Shown here in pieces: positions 1 to 8,008 of a DNA stretch of 64,000 nt. The notes beneath the pieces were generated by a model. That model was not told the origin of the DNA, did not search any database, and was given only the letters and a program-made list of their open reading frames with translations. This stretch comes from Candidatus Obscuribacter sp. (lineage in GTDB: Bacteria > Cyanobacteriota > Vampirovibrionia > Obscuribacterales > Obscuribacteraceae). Each line of letters opens with the position of its first letter. Position 1 is the stretch's first letter. The translations under genes and the position numbers were made by a program. The stretch lies in the NCBI GenBank assembly GCA_016712465.1, contig JADJQZ010000001.1:1736001-1800000 (forward strand), read 5' to 3'.

Positions 1-344
1 GCCCGCCCAACTGGGCGAAGTTGGCGGCTAACAAGCCGGAAATAAAGAAGCTGCAAGACCAATTGGCAGTGCTTGAGAAAGAGTCCAAGCCCGGTAACGT
101 TTCCGATACTACCAAGAAAGTGCGCCTGCAGTTAAAGATGGTGCAGGCCGCCAACCAGGCCAGCCAGGGTAATTATGCTCTGGAGGTTCTGGAACAGACT
201 ATTGTCGTTGCCAGGCAAAGCGGTAATAAGAGCCTGCTTGCGGAAGTATTGCAGGAGAAACTTAAGACCATGGATCTGCTGAAAATAGTAGATAAAAGTA
301 GTGTGCAAGCGGAGCTGGATGGACTTAAGAAAGTTCGCAAGTAG
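1..344 (+). CDS. C-terminal part of a Cys-motif/helical protein, cut by the window edge
   Basis: The reading frame is open from the first base, so the 5' part lies outside the window. The visible part reads PPNWAKLAANKPEIKK and then about 100 charged helical residues, ending in a TAG stop. It aligns without gaps to the C-terminal third of the protein at 3035-3886: PPNWA, PEIKK, QDxLAVLEK, LEQ, ARQ-G-K-LL, KSSVQAE and the lysine-rich end are shared. This is therefore a paralogue of that gene in the same orientation. A TTG at position 21 could be called as a start, but homology continues upstream of it, so it is not the true start. The function is unknown. The C-terminal domain is probably an all-helical exported segment. 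Confidence 0.75.
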   Translation, partial: PPNWAKLAANKPEIKKLQDQLAVLEKESKPGNVSDTTKKVRLQLKMVQAANQASQGNYALEVLEQTIVVARQSGNKSLLAEVLQEKLKTMDLLKIVDKSSVQAELDGLKKVRK

Positions 345-364
345 CCGCCGACCCGGTGAGAACA

Positions 365-907
365 CTAATCTAAAATCAGGCGCGGGAGATTTCTCGTTAC
401 GCGTTTGAATATCTGGTAATTTTGCAGGGCGCGGGAAACTACAAGGGCGCCTTCGATAGCAATGAGTGCATTTTCCGCACGTTCTCGCGCTAGTTTTTCG
501 CTAACTCCGTGTTCTTTAGCCACGGCGGCCATGGCCTCGATCCAGGCTTCAAGGCAGTTTCGGATTAGTTCTTGAAATGGTGCACTGGCGGCACCAAGGG
601 TTAGCCCGTCTACAATGCAGCCTTTACGGCCACCTTCGTAGAATTCTTCTATGGTCTTGGCCATTGCCTTGAGCTTGGCTTCCGGTGCACCCTCTGCCTT
701 GAGTGGTGCAATGAAATACTGTTTGACGGCCATGTCGATGTGTCCAAGCACTTCAAGAGCCATTTCTTCCTTGCCGCCGGGAAAATGATGGTAAAGGCTT
801 GATTTCCCTAAACCGGTGGCCTTGGACACGTCGCCAATGGAGACGCCTTCGTAGCCGTGCTGGCGAAACAACTCCAACAGTTCAGATACTAGTGCGCTCT
901 TGTCCAT
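365..907 (-). CDS. TetR/AcrR-family regulator (LmrA/YxaF-like)
   Basis: This 180-residue protein has an N-terminal helix-turn-helix at about residues 21-45 (VSIGDVSKATGLGKSSLYHHF), followed by the GGKEEMA sequence seen in the LmrA/YxaF subgroup of TetR repressors. The C-terminal half is a helical ligand-binding and dimer domain. The ATG at 905-907 has an AAGGAG ribosome site. It is the last gene of a minus-strand group after the DsrE-like and PNPOx-like genes. The 8-mer TACCGAAC occurs both in its own leader (934-941) and in the operator before the DsrE-like gene. I infer that it represses both itself and the upstream genes. The ligand is unknown. Confidence 0.88.
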   Translation of the reverse strand: MDKSALVSELLELFRQHGYEGVSIGDVSKATGLGKSSLYHHFPGGKEEMALEVLGHIDMAVKQYFIAPLKAEGAPEAKLKAMAKTIEEFYEGGRKGCIVDGLTLGAASAPFQELIRNCLEAWIEAMAAVAKEHGVSEKLARERAENALIAIEGALVVSRALQNYQIFKRVTRNLPRLILD

Positions 908-922
908 GATTCAGCTCCTTGC

Positions 923-941
923 GTTCGAAAGGTTACCGAAC
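923..941. promoter_or_regulatory. Possible TetR half-site pair in the regulator's leader
   Basis: A GTTCG (923-927) and CGAAC (937-941) inverted pair lies just upstream of the tetR start. The right part, TACCGAAC, is identical to 8 bases of the stronger palindrome at 2491-2508. This suggests a second, weaker binding site that allows autoregulation. Confidence 0.4.
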
Positions 942-995
942 ATTGAGCCGCTCGTCAATCTTTGACAGACTCCCTCTCTGGCTTTGGAAGGGTCT

Positions 996-1016
996 GGTGC
1001 CTTAGCTGAAGGCACC
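996..1016. terminator. Perfect 8-bp stem-loop between the PNPOx-like and tetR genes
   Basis: GGTGCCTT and AAGGCACC pair perfectly around the loop AGCTG, 13 bases after the stop of the minus-strand PNPOx-like gene. On the plus strand it is followed by ACTTTTG. On the minus strand there is no T run, so it may instead be an attenuator or RNA-stability hairpin inside the operon. Confidence 0.4.
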
Positions 1017-1029
1017 ACTTTTGATGCGG

Positions 1030-1956
1030 TTACTTTGGATTGTGGGGCGAGGCATCCAGAAACTCCAGTTCAATGGCTGGAATAGTTGTTCTTTGCCAAT
1101 TCTCTACTTCCAGCTCCCAGAAACGATTGGTGCCGCCGGTTTCATTTTGCGGGTCTGACTGGGCTAGAAGTACGGTTGCTCTTCCGCATATTTGCAGGCA
1201 TTGTCTACCTGCGAAGTCGAGCAAGATGACGCCGGCTCTGTCGTTCAACTGTAGATTGCCGAAGGAATTGAACATACTATTACCGGCAAAATCCGGTACG
1301 CGCAGCCTGGTGGCGTGGATTGCCCGCACAAAGCCAGGTTTGCCGCCGCGGTGAGAAATGTCGAGGTTACCTTGCGGATTCGAAGTTGCAGAGAACATGG
1401 TGTCACAGTTTGCGATTAGCTCTAATTCCTCGGCGCCGAGACTTGTACCCGTTGCCAGTTCAGGAGTCTGCTTGTGCGGCAGACCGTCTTCCGGCAGTCT
1501 GACTTTACGGCGCTGGATATATTTGGGGCAGAGGGGAAAGGATTCTTCTACCGCGATCAAGATTTCTTGCTCGTTTTGTCTTGAAACTCTTCCGTTGATT
1601 TTCAGTCTTCTTCTAGTATCCAGCTCAATCAACAAGGCGCCTATGCGCGGGTTTCGCGCAAGATTGTCCAGAAAGGGATCTCCGTCGATTTCCTTCGCCT
1701 GGAGTAAGTCCACTAGCAGTTCTTTTGTACTTAGTGCCCTGATGAATCCTGGTTTTCCAAAGAGCATTGAAGCCCAGATCTGTCCATTGGCATTTTCTGT
1801 GGCTAGAACCATTAGCGGCTGGCGTTCTATGAAGTTGATGGCACCAGTCAAGATTTCATCTTTGATAACCACTGAATTCATCAGTGCCTGAGCCCGTTCT
1901 CCCACGGCCTCCTGAATGGCTATTTCACCTTTATGATAAGGACCTTCGCTATCCAT
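1030..1956 (-). CDS. Tandem-domain pyridoxamine 5'-phosphate oxidase-like flavoprotein
   Basis: The protein has 308 residues and two split-barrel FMN-binding domains, at about residues 38-140 and 180-295. They look like an internal duplication: each carries a KPGF(I/V)RA segment followed by a strand-rich core. Relatives bind FMN or other flavins and reduce or oxidise small molecules, but many have no known substrate. The second half (DTMFSATSNPQGNLDISHRGGKPG in part) matches the PNPOx family best. The ATG has an AAAGGAG site. It lies between a DsrE-like gene and a TetR gene on the same strand, in what looks like a redox or electrophile-stress operon. It is not pdxH itself. Confidence 0.8.
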   Translation of the reverse strand: MDSEGPYHKGEIAIQEAVGERAQALMNSVVIKDEILTGAINFIERQPLMVLATENANGQIWASMLFGKPGFIRALSTKELLVDLLQAKEIDGDPFLDNLARNPRIGALLIELDTRRRLKINGRVSRQNEQEILIAVEESFPLCPKYIQRRKVRLPEDGLPHKQTPELATGTSLGAEELELIANCDTMFSATSNPQGNLDISHRGGKPGFVRAIHATRLRVPDFAGNSMFNSFGNLQLNDRAGVILLDFAGRQCLQICGRATVLLAQSDPQNETGGTNRFWELEVENWQRTTIPAIELEFLDASPHNPK

Positions 1957-1979
1957 GTCTCGTCTCCTTTGCTGGTGTC

Positions 1980-2020
1980 AGGGAGGCGGCTCGTCGCTGA
2001 ATTCAACGAGCCGCCTCTCT
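1980..2020. terminator. Long stem-loop between the DsrE-like and PNPOx-like genes
   Basis: GAGGCGGCTCGT (1983-1994) and ACGAGCCGCCTC (2006-2017) form a perfect 12-bp stem around an 11-base loop, and it can be extended by three more pairs with one G-U. It follows the DsrE-like stop by 30 bases on the minus strand. There is no T run on that strand, so it could be a partial terminator or an mRNA-processing hairpin that sets expression of the two genes differently. Confidence 0.5.
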
Positions 2021-2050
2021 CTCAGGTGAAACAACCGACTGTTAGTCCTT

Positions 2051-2425
2051 TTAGAAGTTTACTACCGTGTATCCGTCGCTAATCAGCTTACGCAAGCTGG
2101 TCAGACCCGATGTGCCGGGAACGGAGTTGTCTTTGATTAGTGCGTAACCCTCTTTTTCTGCGTCTTCCGAAGCGCCGAAAACATCTGCACAACCACAGGA
2201 TACACCGGCAACCTTGTCGCGAACAGCTTCGTAAAGTTCGTAAGCCGGATGGTCCGGTTGTGAAAGCTGTCCGACCCAGCGTGTGCCGGCACCTTGAAAC
2301 ATGAGGGTGACATCGTCGCCGTTTTTCTTGAAATCATAGGTGGCGGCGAGGGCGTTGAACAAGCGACCAAGGGATTCTTCGCTGCCATTTTTTGGGTCGG
2401 AATAAACGAGGATTGCGGTTTTCAT
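2051..2425 (-). CDS. DsrE/DsrF-like small sulfur-relay family protein
   Basis: This 124-residue single-domain protein begins MKTAILVYSDPKNG, a Rossmann-like first strand. It continues with the DVTLMFQGAGTRW segment and a CGCADVFGA segment typical of the DsrE-like fold. Family members carry sulfur on a conserved Cys or act as small redox proteins. Here Cys occurs in VSCGCADVF (about residues 77-79). The start has an AAGGAG site. It is the first gene after a clear TetR-type promoter and operator, so it is probably the lead gene of the operon with the PNPOx-like and TetR genes. Confidence 0.8.
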   Translation of the reverse strand: MKTAILVYSDPKNGSEESLGRLFNALAATYDFKKNGDDVTLMFQGAGTRWVGQLSQPDHPAYELYEAVRDKVAGVSCGCADVFGASEDAEKEGYALIKDNSVPGTSGLTSLRKLISDGYTVVNF

Positions 2426-2487
2426 TTTCGTAGCTCCTTAAATGTTATCTGGTTCGTCTTTCAATCGATTGAACCGTTCATGCAATT

Positions 2488-2516
2488 ACCGTACCGAACG
2501 ATCGGTACAATGTCAA
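2488..2516 (-). promoter_or_regulatory. Sigma70-type promoter of the DsrE-PNPOx-TetR operon
   Basis: On the minus strand TTGACA (2516-2511) is followed, after exactly 17 bases, by TACGGT (2493-2488). The spacer is filled by the palindrome at 2491-2508. A bound repressor there would block RNA polymerase. Confidence 0.7.
2491..2508. promoter_or_regulatory. TetR-type operator palindrome
   Basis: GTACCGA-ACGA-TCGGTAC has perfect 7-bp arms around a 4-base centre. It sits between the -35 and -10 elements of the operon promoter. Size, symmetry and position are typical of TetR-family operators. The likely ligand protein is the regulator encoded at 365-907. Confidence 0.7.
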
Positions 2517-2640
2517 CCCCTGAATTGACGAAGTCCGGAGATGCCTAGCTGGTGGGGCTTGGGCGTTTCTGGATAGAATCAAGGCTTTTCTGCTTAATAT
2601 TCAGGCTGCCGAATTTTAAGAAGGTATTGCTGGCATTTTG

Positions 2641-2898
2641 CTATTTCTTTGGGCTGAGTCTTCTGAAGAGAGCGGCAGCTCCGGCGGATACGGCAAAGAA
2701 GAATGCCGCAATGCACCAGAGTAAGAGTTTCAACTCGGGTCCCTCGCGAGAAAGTACCACCGGTTCCGGCGGACCGGATGCAACGACATAGCTTGGCGGC
2801 ATCAGACTGACTATAAAAGTAAAGACAGCAATTGCCAGGAAACCCAGGAAGAATAGAATTGCCGTTGAGGCTATAAGAATTCGAAGCGCTCTTGCCAT
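2641..2898 (-). CDS. Small two-helix membrane protein
   Basis: The 85-residue product has two hydrophobic segments, at about residues 7-34 and 58-79, separated by a short polar loop. It starts MARALRIL and ends in the basic RRLSPKK, so both ends are probably cytoplasmic. There is no recognisable family and no good ribosome site before the ATG. It stands alone between the operator region and the Cys-motif gene, so it could be a chance frame. The two well-shaped membrane spans argue for a real gene. Confidence 0.5.
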   Translation of the reverse strand: MARALRILIASTAILFFLGFLAIAVFTFIVSLMPPSYVVASGPPEPVVLSREGPELKLLLWCIAAFFFAVSAGAAALFRRLSPKK

Positions 2899-3034
2899 AT
2901 AGTAAAGATGGTTCGGTTAAGTCCGGATATTGTCATTATAGCTAGCCCTGTATCCTATTACAGGCGCCTGCAAGCAAAAGAAAGCGCCCACTTTCACCAG
3001 TTGGTTCTCAGGGTTTTACCCAGGCAATTTCCGG

Positions 3035-3886
3035 GTGTACTCTGTTAGCATCAGGTTGATGGTTGATGGCGAGGCAAACTATATGCAGATGAATAAGAGC
3101 GCAGAGGGCAATGACTACGCCGCCGAGCTTGTGGCCGGCTTGAAGATTGCCAGTCCGTGTTCCATGCGCTTTGAAGACATGAAGCATACTGATGAAACCT
3201 ATAAACGTTTTTGCGGTGATTGCTCCAAAAACGTTTTTGATGTTGCTTCCATGAGCCGGGAGCAGGTGGCACAACTTGTGGAAGAAAGCTGGCGGACAGA
3301 CGGCACTATGCCATGTTTGCGCTTGTACCGCCGTACTGACGGCACCGTTATTACCGATGATTGTCCGGTGGGCTTGCGCCGGGTGAGAAACTTCTACCGC
3401 CGTCTGAAAGCTTCTGCCGCGGCCTTTGCGGCCTTCTTCCTGGGCGGCATGCCGAACTTGCAGGCCCGGGCCGATGAGCCTCTCATGGGCAAACCAATGG
3501 CGCCGGGGCCGCGAGATACGCGGCCCTTGATGGGAGCCGTTTGTCCTCCCAATTGGGCTCAGATGGCTTCCAGCCGCCCTGAAATCAAGAAAATTCAAGA
3601 TGAACTGGCTGTTCTTGAGAAAAAGAGTGATAAAGGTAGCGCCGCCGACCGTGCCAAGTTGGCCCGTCTCCAGTTGAGCCTGGCCCGGGCGGCAAACAGC
3701 GCCAATTTTGGATACTATGCTTCCCAGGTCCTGGAGCAAGCGGCGGCACTTGCCAGGCAAAACGGCGACAAGGCGCTACTGTCCGATATCGTGAAGGAAA
3801 AACTCAATACCCTTGATGTGCTCAAGGTGAAAGATAAGAGCAGTGTGCAAGCCGAAATTGATGCCTTGAAAAAAGAGGGCAAGTAG
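3035..3886 (+). CDS. Cys-motif protein with internal export-like segment and helical tail
   Basis: The protein has three parts. Residues 40-120 hold a Cys-motif domain (C42, C60-x2-C63, C94, C110) that includes the pattern PCSMRFEDM...RFCGDCSKNVFD...RRTDGTV; similar domains occur in many bacteria but I know no tested function. The CxxC pair suggests metal or redox binding. Residues 121-145 are basic then hydrophobic and end in an AxA-like LQARA, which looks like an internal signal or anchor. The tail (about 170-283) is charged and helical. Start choice is uncertain: GTG 3035, ATG 3059, or ATG 3083 with GAGG seven bases upstream, which I favour. The gene cut off at position 1 is a paralogue of the tail. 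Confidence 0.75.
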   Translation: MYSVSIRLMVDGEANYMQMNKSAEGNDYAAELVAGLKIASPCSMRFEDMKHTDETYKRFCGDCSKNVFDVASMSREQVAQLVEESWRTDGTMPCLRLYRRTDGTVITDDCPVGLRRVRNFYRRLKASAAAFAAFFLGGMPNLQARADEPLMGKPMAPGPRDTRPLMGAVCPPNWAQMASSRPEIKKIQDELAVLEKKSDKGSAADRAKLARLQLSLARAANSANFGYYASQVLEQAAALARQNGDKALLSDIVKEKLNTLDVLKVKDKSSVQAEIDALKKEGK

Positions 3887-3910
3887 CACTGGTTCTCTTT
3901 CGCGCAGATA

Positions 3911-4912
3911 CTAATAACTAATGATCGTGATCAGCGGCACATGGTCCGAGTCGCAGGCGTCATCAGTTTTTACTGCCTGCGCCGTCAGTGCTTTCGACAT
4001 GAAAACATGATCGATGGGAATTCTCATTGGTGGTGGAAGTATTGCCGGCCAGGTTCCCGGAGGTTGTGCGGGGCAGGGCAGATTTAAGAGAGAAACCGGC
4101 TCCCGAAGGTGGTTCCTCTCTGCCATTGCTTTCAGATTGTCGGCATAGCCCACACTGTTGAAGTCGCCGCAAACTATAGTGTTCTCTCCTTTTAGAGTAG
4201 AAATGTAGCGGGAGAGATTTTGCAGATGCTGGTTGCGGCTTTTATACAGCGCTGGTGTCAGGGGTGGCATCGGATGTGTAACCAAAAGGTTTAAGTCCGC
4301 GCCTCCCGGCAGTTCCAGGCTGGCAACCAGGCTGGGTAGTTTTTCTTCGTTGAAATAGAGGGTTTGGGAAGCTTTGATTTTGAACTTGCTGAGAAGTGCC
4401 ATGCCGAAGGGATCGCCCCTGGCCACCAGGAGTTTTTCGGGATAGACCTGCATTTGTTTGGAGTTTTTGCTCTCAAGGGTTTCTACCCAGCTCTGGTCTA
4501 CTTCCTGCAGACAAACCAGGTCGGGCTTTTCTCTTTCAATCAGGGCCAGTACGCCTTCTTTGTTCTGATTGGAGACGTTTATATTGAACTGCATGAGCTT
4601 GAAACTGCGGGGGCTAGCTTGCCCCAGGGGGCGAATCGGACCCAAGTAGACTGCCACTGTATTTAGTGCGGCGCTTGTCAGGCAGAGTAGCAGCATTCGC
4701 TTTCTTATGGGGGAAGTTTTGCCGAAGTAGAAAACGACGGCGAAAAGGCATGCCGAAAGGGCCACATAGTGCATGCGAAACTGGGCCATTAGATCGAAAG
4801 GCCAGGCCATGCGGGAAAAACAGCCCAGCAGTGTGAAGAGGCACAGGAAGTAGATGGTGAGTGGCAGGTCGTAACGCATGTATTTGGCTGAATTCAAAAG
4901 CTCCTGGGGCAT
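3911..4912 (-). CDS. Membrane-anchored endonuclease/exonuclease/phosphatase (EEP) family protein
   Basis: The N-terminal 95 residues contain three hydrophobic helices (about 15-33, 47-64, 72-91). An EEP domain follows with the full catalytic set: N110 (QFNIN), E137 (CLQEVD), H213 (VTHPMPP), D250/N252 (CGDFNS), D301-H302 and D323-H324 (SDHVP). EEP enzymes cut phosphodiester or phosphate-ester bonds with Mg2+. This membrane-tethered layout is common in YafD/VanJ-like proteins whose substrates may be lipid phosphates. The ATG at 4912 is chosen; a TTG at 4921 is possible. Neither has a strong ribosome site. Confidence 0.85.
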   Translation of the reverse strand: MPQELLNSAKYMRYDLPLTIYFLCLFTLLGCFSRMAWPFDLMAQFRMHYVALSACLFAVVFYFGKTSPIRKRMLLLCLTSAALNTVAVYLGPIRPLGQASPRSFKLMQFNINVSNQNKEGVLALIEREKPDLVCLQEVDQSWVETLESKNSKQMQVYPEKLLVARGDPFGMALLSKFKIKASQTLYFNEEKLPSLVASLELPGGADLNLLVTHPMPPLTPALYKSRNQHLQNLSRYISTLKGENTIVCGDFNSVGYADNLKAMAERNHLREPVSLLNLPCPAQPPGTWPAILPPPMRIPIDHVFMSKALTAQAVKTDDACDSDHVPLITIISY

Positions 4913-4984
4913 TATAGCCAACGGGCCTGCCTGATGTGAGGTTGCTCAAGCGGGGAATAACAGCCAGTATGAAAGGAACCGATA

Positions 4985-6031
4985 ATGCTGCCTATTGCCG
5001 ACGACAATCCGACCACTAATTATCCGGTCATCAACCACCTGCTCATCTTCTTCAACCTGGCAGCCTTTGTTGCGCAGATTCTTTTCCTGGCTGATGTTCC
5101 CACCGTCGGCAAATTATTGAGCGATGATTTCTCGGTGGTCCCGGCTCGCTTTCTGAGCCATTTCTCGCTGGTGCAGTTTGGCACACTCTTCAGTTCGATG
5201 TTCATGCACGCGGGATTCAGCCACATTTTTGGCAATCTCTGGTATCTCTACATTTTTGGCGATAATGTGGAAGACCGCATGGGGCACACCAATTATTTGC
5301 TCTTTTACCTGGCCTGCGGTGTGCTTGCCGACGTGGCCCACATAATTTCCGACCCTTCCTCGACCGTCGCTTGTGTGGGGGCCAGTGGAGCAATCTCAGG
5401 GGTGCTGGGCGCCTATCTGGTGCTGTTCCCCGGCGTCAAGGTGCGCACCTGGGTGACCTGGTTCTGGCATCCTATGGTTGATGCCTGGGTTTTGATTGGA
5501 TTCTGGTTCGTGTTGCAGTGCATTTCCTCCATGCTCTTTGGTACGGAAGGTGGCGGCGTGGCCTGGTACGCTCACATAGGCGGCTTCATCGGCGGCATCT
5601 TGCTTCTGCGCATTGTGGTCAAGCAAGCCGAGCGCAGGCGGGGCGGCAGTTACGATGTCAGTGAGCGCAATTTGCCGCTGCCTACTTTTATTGCAGTTTC
5701 CCTGGTGTTATATGGGCTTGTGGCAATTGGAATGGCGGCTTACAAGCATACTGCCTTCACCACGGCGCGCATTCCGTTTTTACCGGGTGTGACCGTGGAA
5801 GCCGGTGGGGTTAAGAAGGCTCCGTCGGCTAATGCCAAGCCGGCGCCGGCGGTTTCGCCCGCAGCGGGGACGAGCAAGCCCTCACCTTCGCCGGCCCATA
5901 CTCAAAAACACCATAGCCGTGGCGGTGCAGGCAGCAAAGGCAGCCACAAGAATGCCCCGGCACCCGCTCACAAGTCTCCGGTAACTCATTCTGGCGGCAA
6001 TGTGAGCAAGAGCGGCAGTAAAGGTGAATGA
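4985..6031 (+). CDS. Rhomboid-family intramembrane serine protease with long low-complexity tail
   Basis: Six or so membrane helices span residues 15-245. The catalytic serine is S134 in the GASGAISG loop and the partner histidine is H197 in AHIGG. The HIFGNLWYLYIFGDNVED segment is the conserved helix-2 motif. Rhomboids cut membrane proteins within the bilayer. After the last helix a stretch of about 85 residues is rich in Ala, Pro, Ser, Lys and His and probably disordered. This tail is unusual for the family. The ATG follows an AAAGGAAC-like site. The gene is next to, and on the same strand as, an exported hydrolase. Confidence 0.92.
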   Translation: MLPIADDNPTTNYPVINHLLIFFNLAAFVAQILFLADVPTVGKLLSDDFSVVPARFLSHFSLVQFGTLFSSMFMHAGFSHIFGNLWYLYIFGDNVEDRMGHTNYLLFYLACGVLADVAHIISDPSSTVACVGASGAISGVLGAYLVLFPGVKVRTWVTWFWHPMVDAWVLIGFWFVLQCISSMLFGTEGGGVAWYAHIGGFIGGILLLRIVVKQAERRRGGSYDVSERNLPLPTFIAVSLVLYGLVAIGMAAYKHTAFTTARIPFLPGVTVEAGGVKKAPSANAKPAPAVSPAAGTSKPSPSPAHTQKHHSRGGAGSKGSHKNAPAPAHKSPVTHSGGNVSKSGSKGE

Positions 6032-6096
6032 GGGGGCGTTGAGAGGTGCTTGAAATTGTGAGCAAAAGTGTAGAATGAAATTATGCGACCGTTCCT

Positions 6097-7200
6097 TTGA
6101 GTTGTTCCGTGTATTTGCTGCGCTTTGTTACCATTTTTGCTCTAGCTTTACTGCTAATTTTGCCTGGTTTTTCGGCGGTGTCCTTTGCTCGCTCGGAAAA
6201 GCCTAAGGACGAACACATCTATATTGTTAGCGACCGGGCCACCTTGAAGCTTGACGGGACAGGCAATAAGACCGGCAACATGCAAGATTTACAGGTACGG
6301 GAAGGCGTTAGCGAGGATGCGCTGGAGTCCGACCAGGAAAGCAAGACCCTCACTCCCTACGGTCAGGCTACGGAAGGCAGCGCCGATAGCGCCAGCCTGT
6401 CGGGGCGCCCTTTCAGTAATAGCGATTTTATGGAAGGTAAATTGAAGTCGGCTTTCTTCTCCGATAACGGGCACGACAAGCTGACCTGGCTTGCTACCAG
6501 GGATGATGAGAGTTTTAGGACCACCGACCTGGATTCCTTCTTGAAAGCCTGTCGGGGTAAGAAAGTTGTGCTTTTCGTGCACGGTTGTTGCGTCAGCTTC
6601 AAAGAAATGGAGCGGCAGGCCAGGGACCTCGACCTCGGTTTGAAGGGGTCCATGGGTGACGATGTGGTCCTTCTGGCGTATGACTGGGCTACTCCGGCCT
6701 GGTTTTATCCTGGCTCTCTCAAGAATATGGAGACCACTCAGGTTCGTTTCAACCACTTCATGGAAGCACTCAGCTCCAAGCTTGAGCCCGGCAGTCTTTG
6801 TGTGGTGATGCACAGTCTGGGCGCCAATCTCATGGTGCGCTATTTGACCGGTCCGCAATTTGGAGCCATAGAGAAGACCGTTCCGGCTGGTCAGAAGATG
6901 TTCCATACGCTTATCTTCAGTCGTCCCGATATGTCCCTGGAAAGCTTCCGCCCGCATTTAGCGGAAGTGGCGGCTACGGCGGAGAATTCAATTATTCTGG
7001 CGGCTGAAAATGACATAAATATCAATCTTTCCGGCTTTGTGCGCAGCCTGGGGGGCAAGACCTTCGGCTCTTTTCGTCTGGGGCAGATGCATAATGCTCG
7101 GGAACTCTTTCCTCAGATGAGTGTCATGGATGTTGGCTCCTTGAAACTTGGTCATAAGATTCCTTATCAACTTATCGGAAATCTTCTTGGCAATCTTTAG
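6097..7200 (+). CDS. Exported alpha/beta hydrolase (DUF900-like)
   Basis: The TTG start gives a hydrophobic signal sequence (residues 5-30, ending near SFARS). After a polar linker the hydrolase core begins at KKVVLFVHGCC (about 155-165), with FAYDW-like strand VLLAYDW and the nucleophile elbow HSLG (S240). This pattern fits the DUF900 group of alpha/beta hydrolases, which have esterase-like folds and few known substrates. A GTG at 6109 is an alternative start. The location is probably periplasmic or outer-membrane associated. A TetR gene and an RND efflux pair follow on the same strand. Confidence 0.8.
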   Translation: MSCSVYLLRFVTIFALALLLILPGFSAVSFARSEKPKDEHIYIVSDRATLKLDGTGNKTGNMQDLQVREGVSEDALESDQESKTLTPYGQATEGSADSASLSGRPFSNSDFMEGKLKSAFFSDNGHDKLTWLATRDDESFRTTDLDSFLKACRGKKVVLFVHGCCVSFKEMERQARDLDLGLKGSMGDDVVLLAYDWATPAWFYPGSLKNMETTQVRFNHFMEALSSKLEPGSLCVVMHSLGANLMVRYLTGPQFGAIEKTVPAGQKMFHTLIFSRPDMSLESFRPHLAEVAATAENSIILAAENDININLSGFVRSLGGKTFGSFRLGQMHNARELFPQMSVMDVGSLKLGHKIPYQLIGNLLGNL

Positions 7201-7248
7201 GGAGCGGCTGCTATAATTAGTTGACTGATGGGTCATTTAATTAAAGTT

Positions 7249-7261
7249 TGCTCCGGGAGCA
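7249..7261. promoter_or_regulatory. Palindrome ahead of the efflux regulator
   Basis: TGCTCC-G-GGAGCA is a perfect palindrome 15 bases before the tetR start. A TATAAT lies at 7212-7217 upstream. It may be an operator for autoregulation; the arms are short, so chance is possible. Confidence 0.35.
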
Positions 7262-7275
7262 ACCGCTAGAACGCC

Positions 7276-7965
7276 ATGACCAGTACCCTCCCCCCTTCGC
7301 AGTCTCAATCCGATGACGGATTTGCCGTTACGGTGAAGACCCGTTCGCCGGGGCGGCCCAAAGATTTTGCTCTGGGCATGAAGCGCCGGGAAGATATTTT
7401 GGAATCGGCCACCAGGTTGTTTGCCCACCGGGGTTTTCGCAATACTGATTTGAAGATGGTTGCCGATGAGCTGGGTGTGGCGAAGGGAACTATCTACAAT
7501 TATTTTGAGAGTAAAAATGACCTTTTCGTGGCCTGCGTCACATTCGGTATGGCGCGCTTGCGCCTCTTTGTGCGGGCGCGTACTCGCGATATTTCAGAGC
7601 CTCTAGAACTGATCAGTTGTGCCGTTGAGTCTTATTTTCACTTCTTCGACGAGCATCCGGAAGTGGTCGAACTATTGGTGCAGGAGCGGGCTGAGTTCAA
7701 AGACCGGGAGACTTCCACTTATTTTCTCGGTTGGGATGAACACAAATTGCCCTGGCTGGAACTTTTCGAGAAGCTCAAGGCGGACGGGATCTTCCGAGAT
7801 ATGTCCTCGGAGGCGGTCTATGAGTTCATGAGCAATCAGGTTTATGGCACTTTGTTCGCCAATTATTTTTCAGGCAAGAAGAAGCCTCTGGCCAGTCAAA
7901 CCGGCGTTACCCTCGATATTCTCTACCGGGGAATTTTGCAGGGAGGGCAAAGGAGCGAGTTTTAG
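7276..7965 (+). CDS. TetR/AcrR-family regulator of the RND pump
   Basis: A disordered N-terminal stretch of about 30 residues (SPGRPKDFALGMKR) precedes the HTH domain, with the core VADELGVAKGTIYNYFESKNDLF at about residues 58-80. The C-terminal part is a helical sensor domain resembling AcrR and FadR-type TetR members (EHPEVVELLVQERAEF). It lies 43 bases upstream of the RND adaptor on the same strand, so it most likely controls the pump. The inducer cannot be predicted. Confidence 0.88.
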   Translation: MTSTLPPSQSQSDDGFAVTVKTRSPGRPKDFALGMKRREDILESATRLFAHRGFRNTDLKMVADELGVAKGTIYNYFESKNDLFVACVTFGMARLRLFVRARTRDISEPLELISCAVESYFHFFDEHPEVVELLVQERAEFKDRETSTYFLGWDEHKLPWLELFEKLKADGIFRDMSSEAVYEFMSNQVYGTLFANYFSGKKKPLASQTGVTLDILYRGILQGGQRSEF

Positions 7966-8008
7966 AAATGGCTTTGCAGCCGTTCCTGGCTGACCGGACC
8001 TGGGGATC

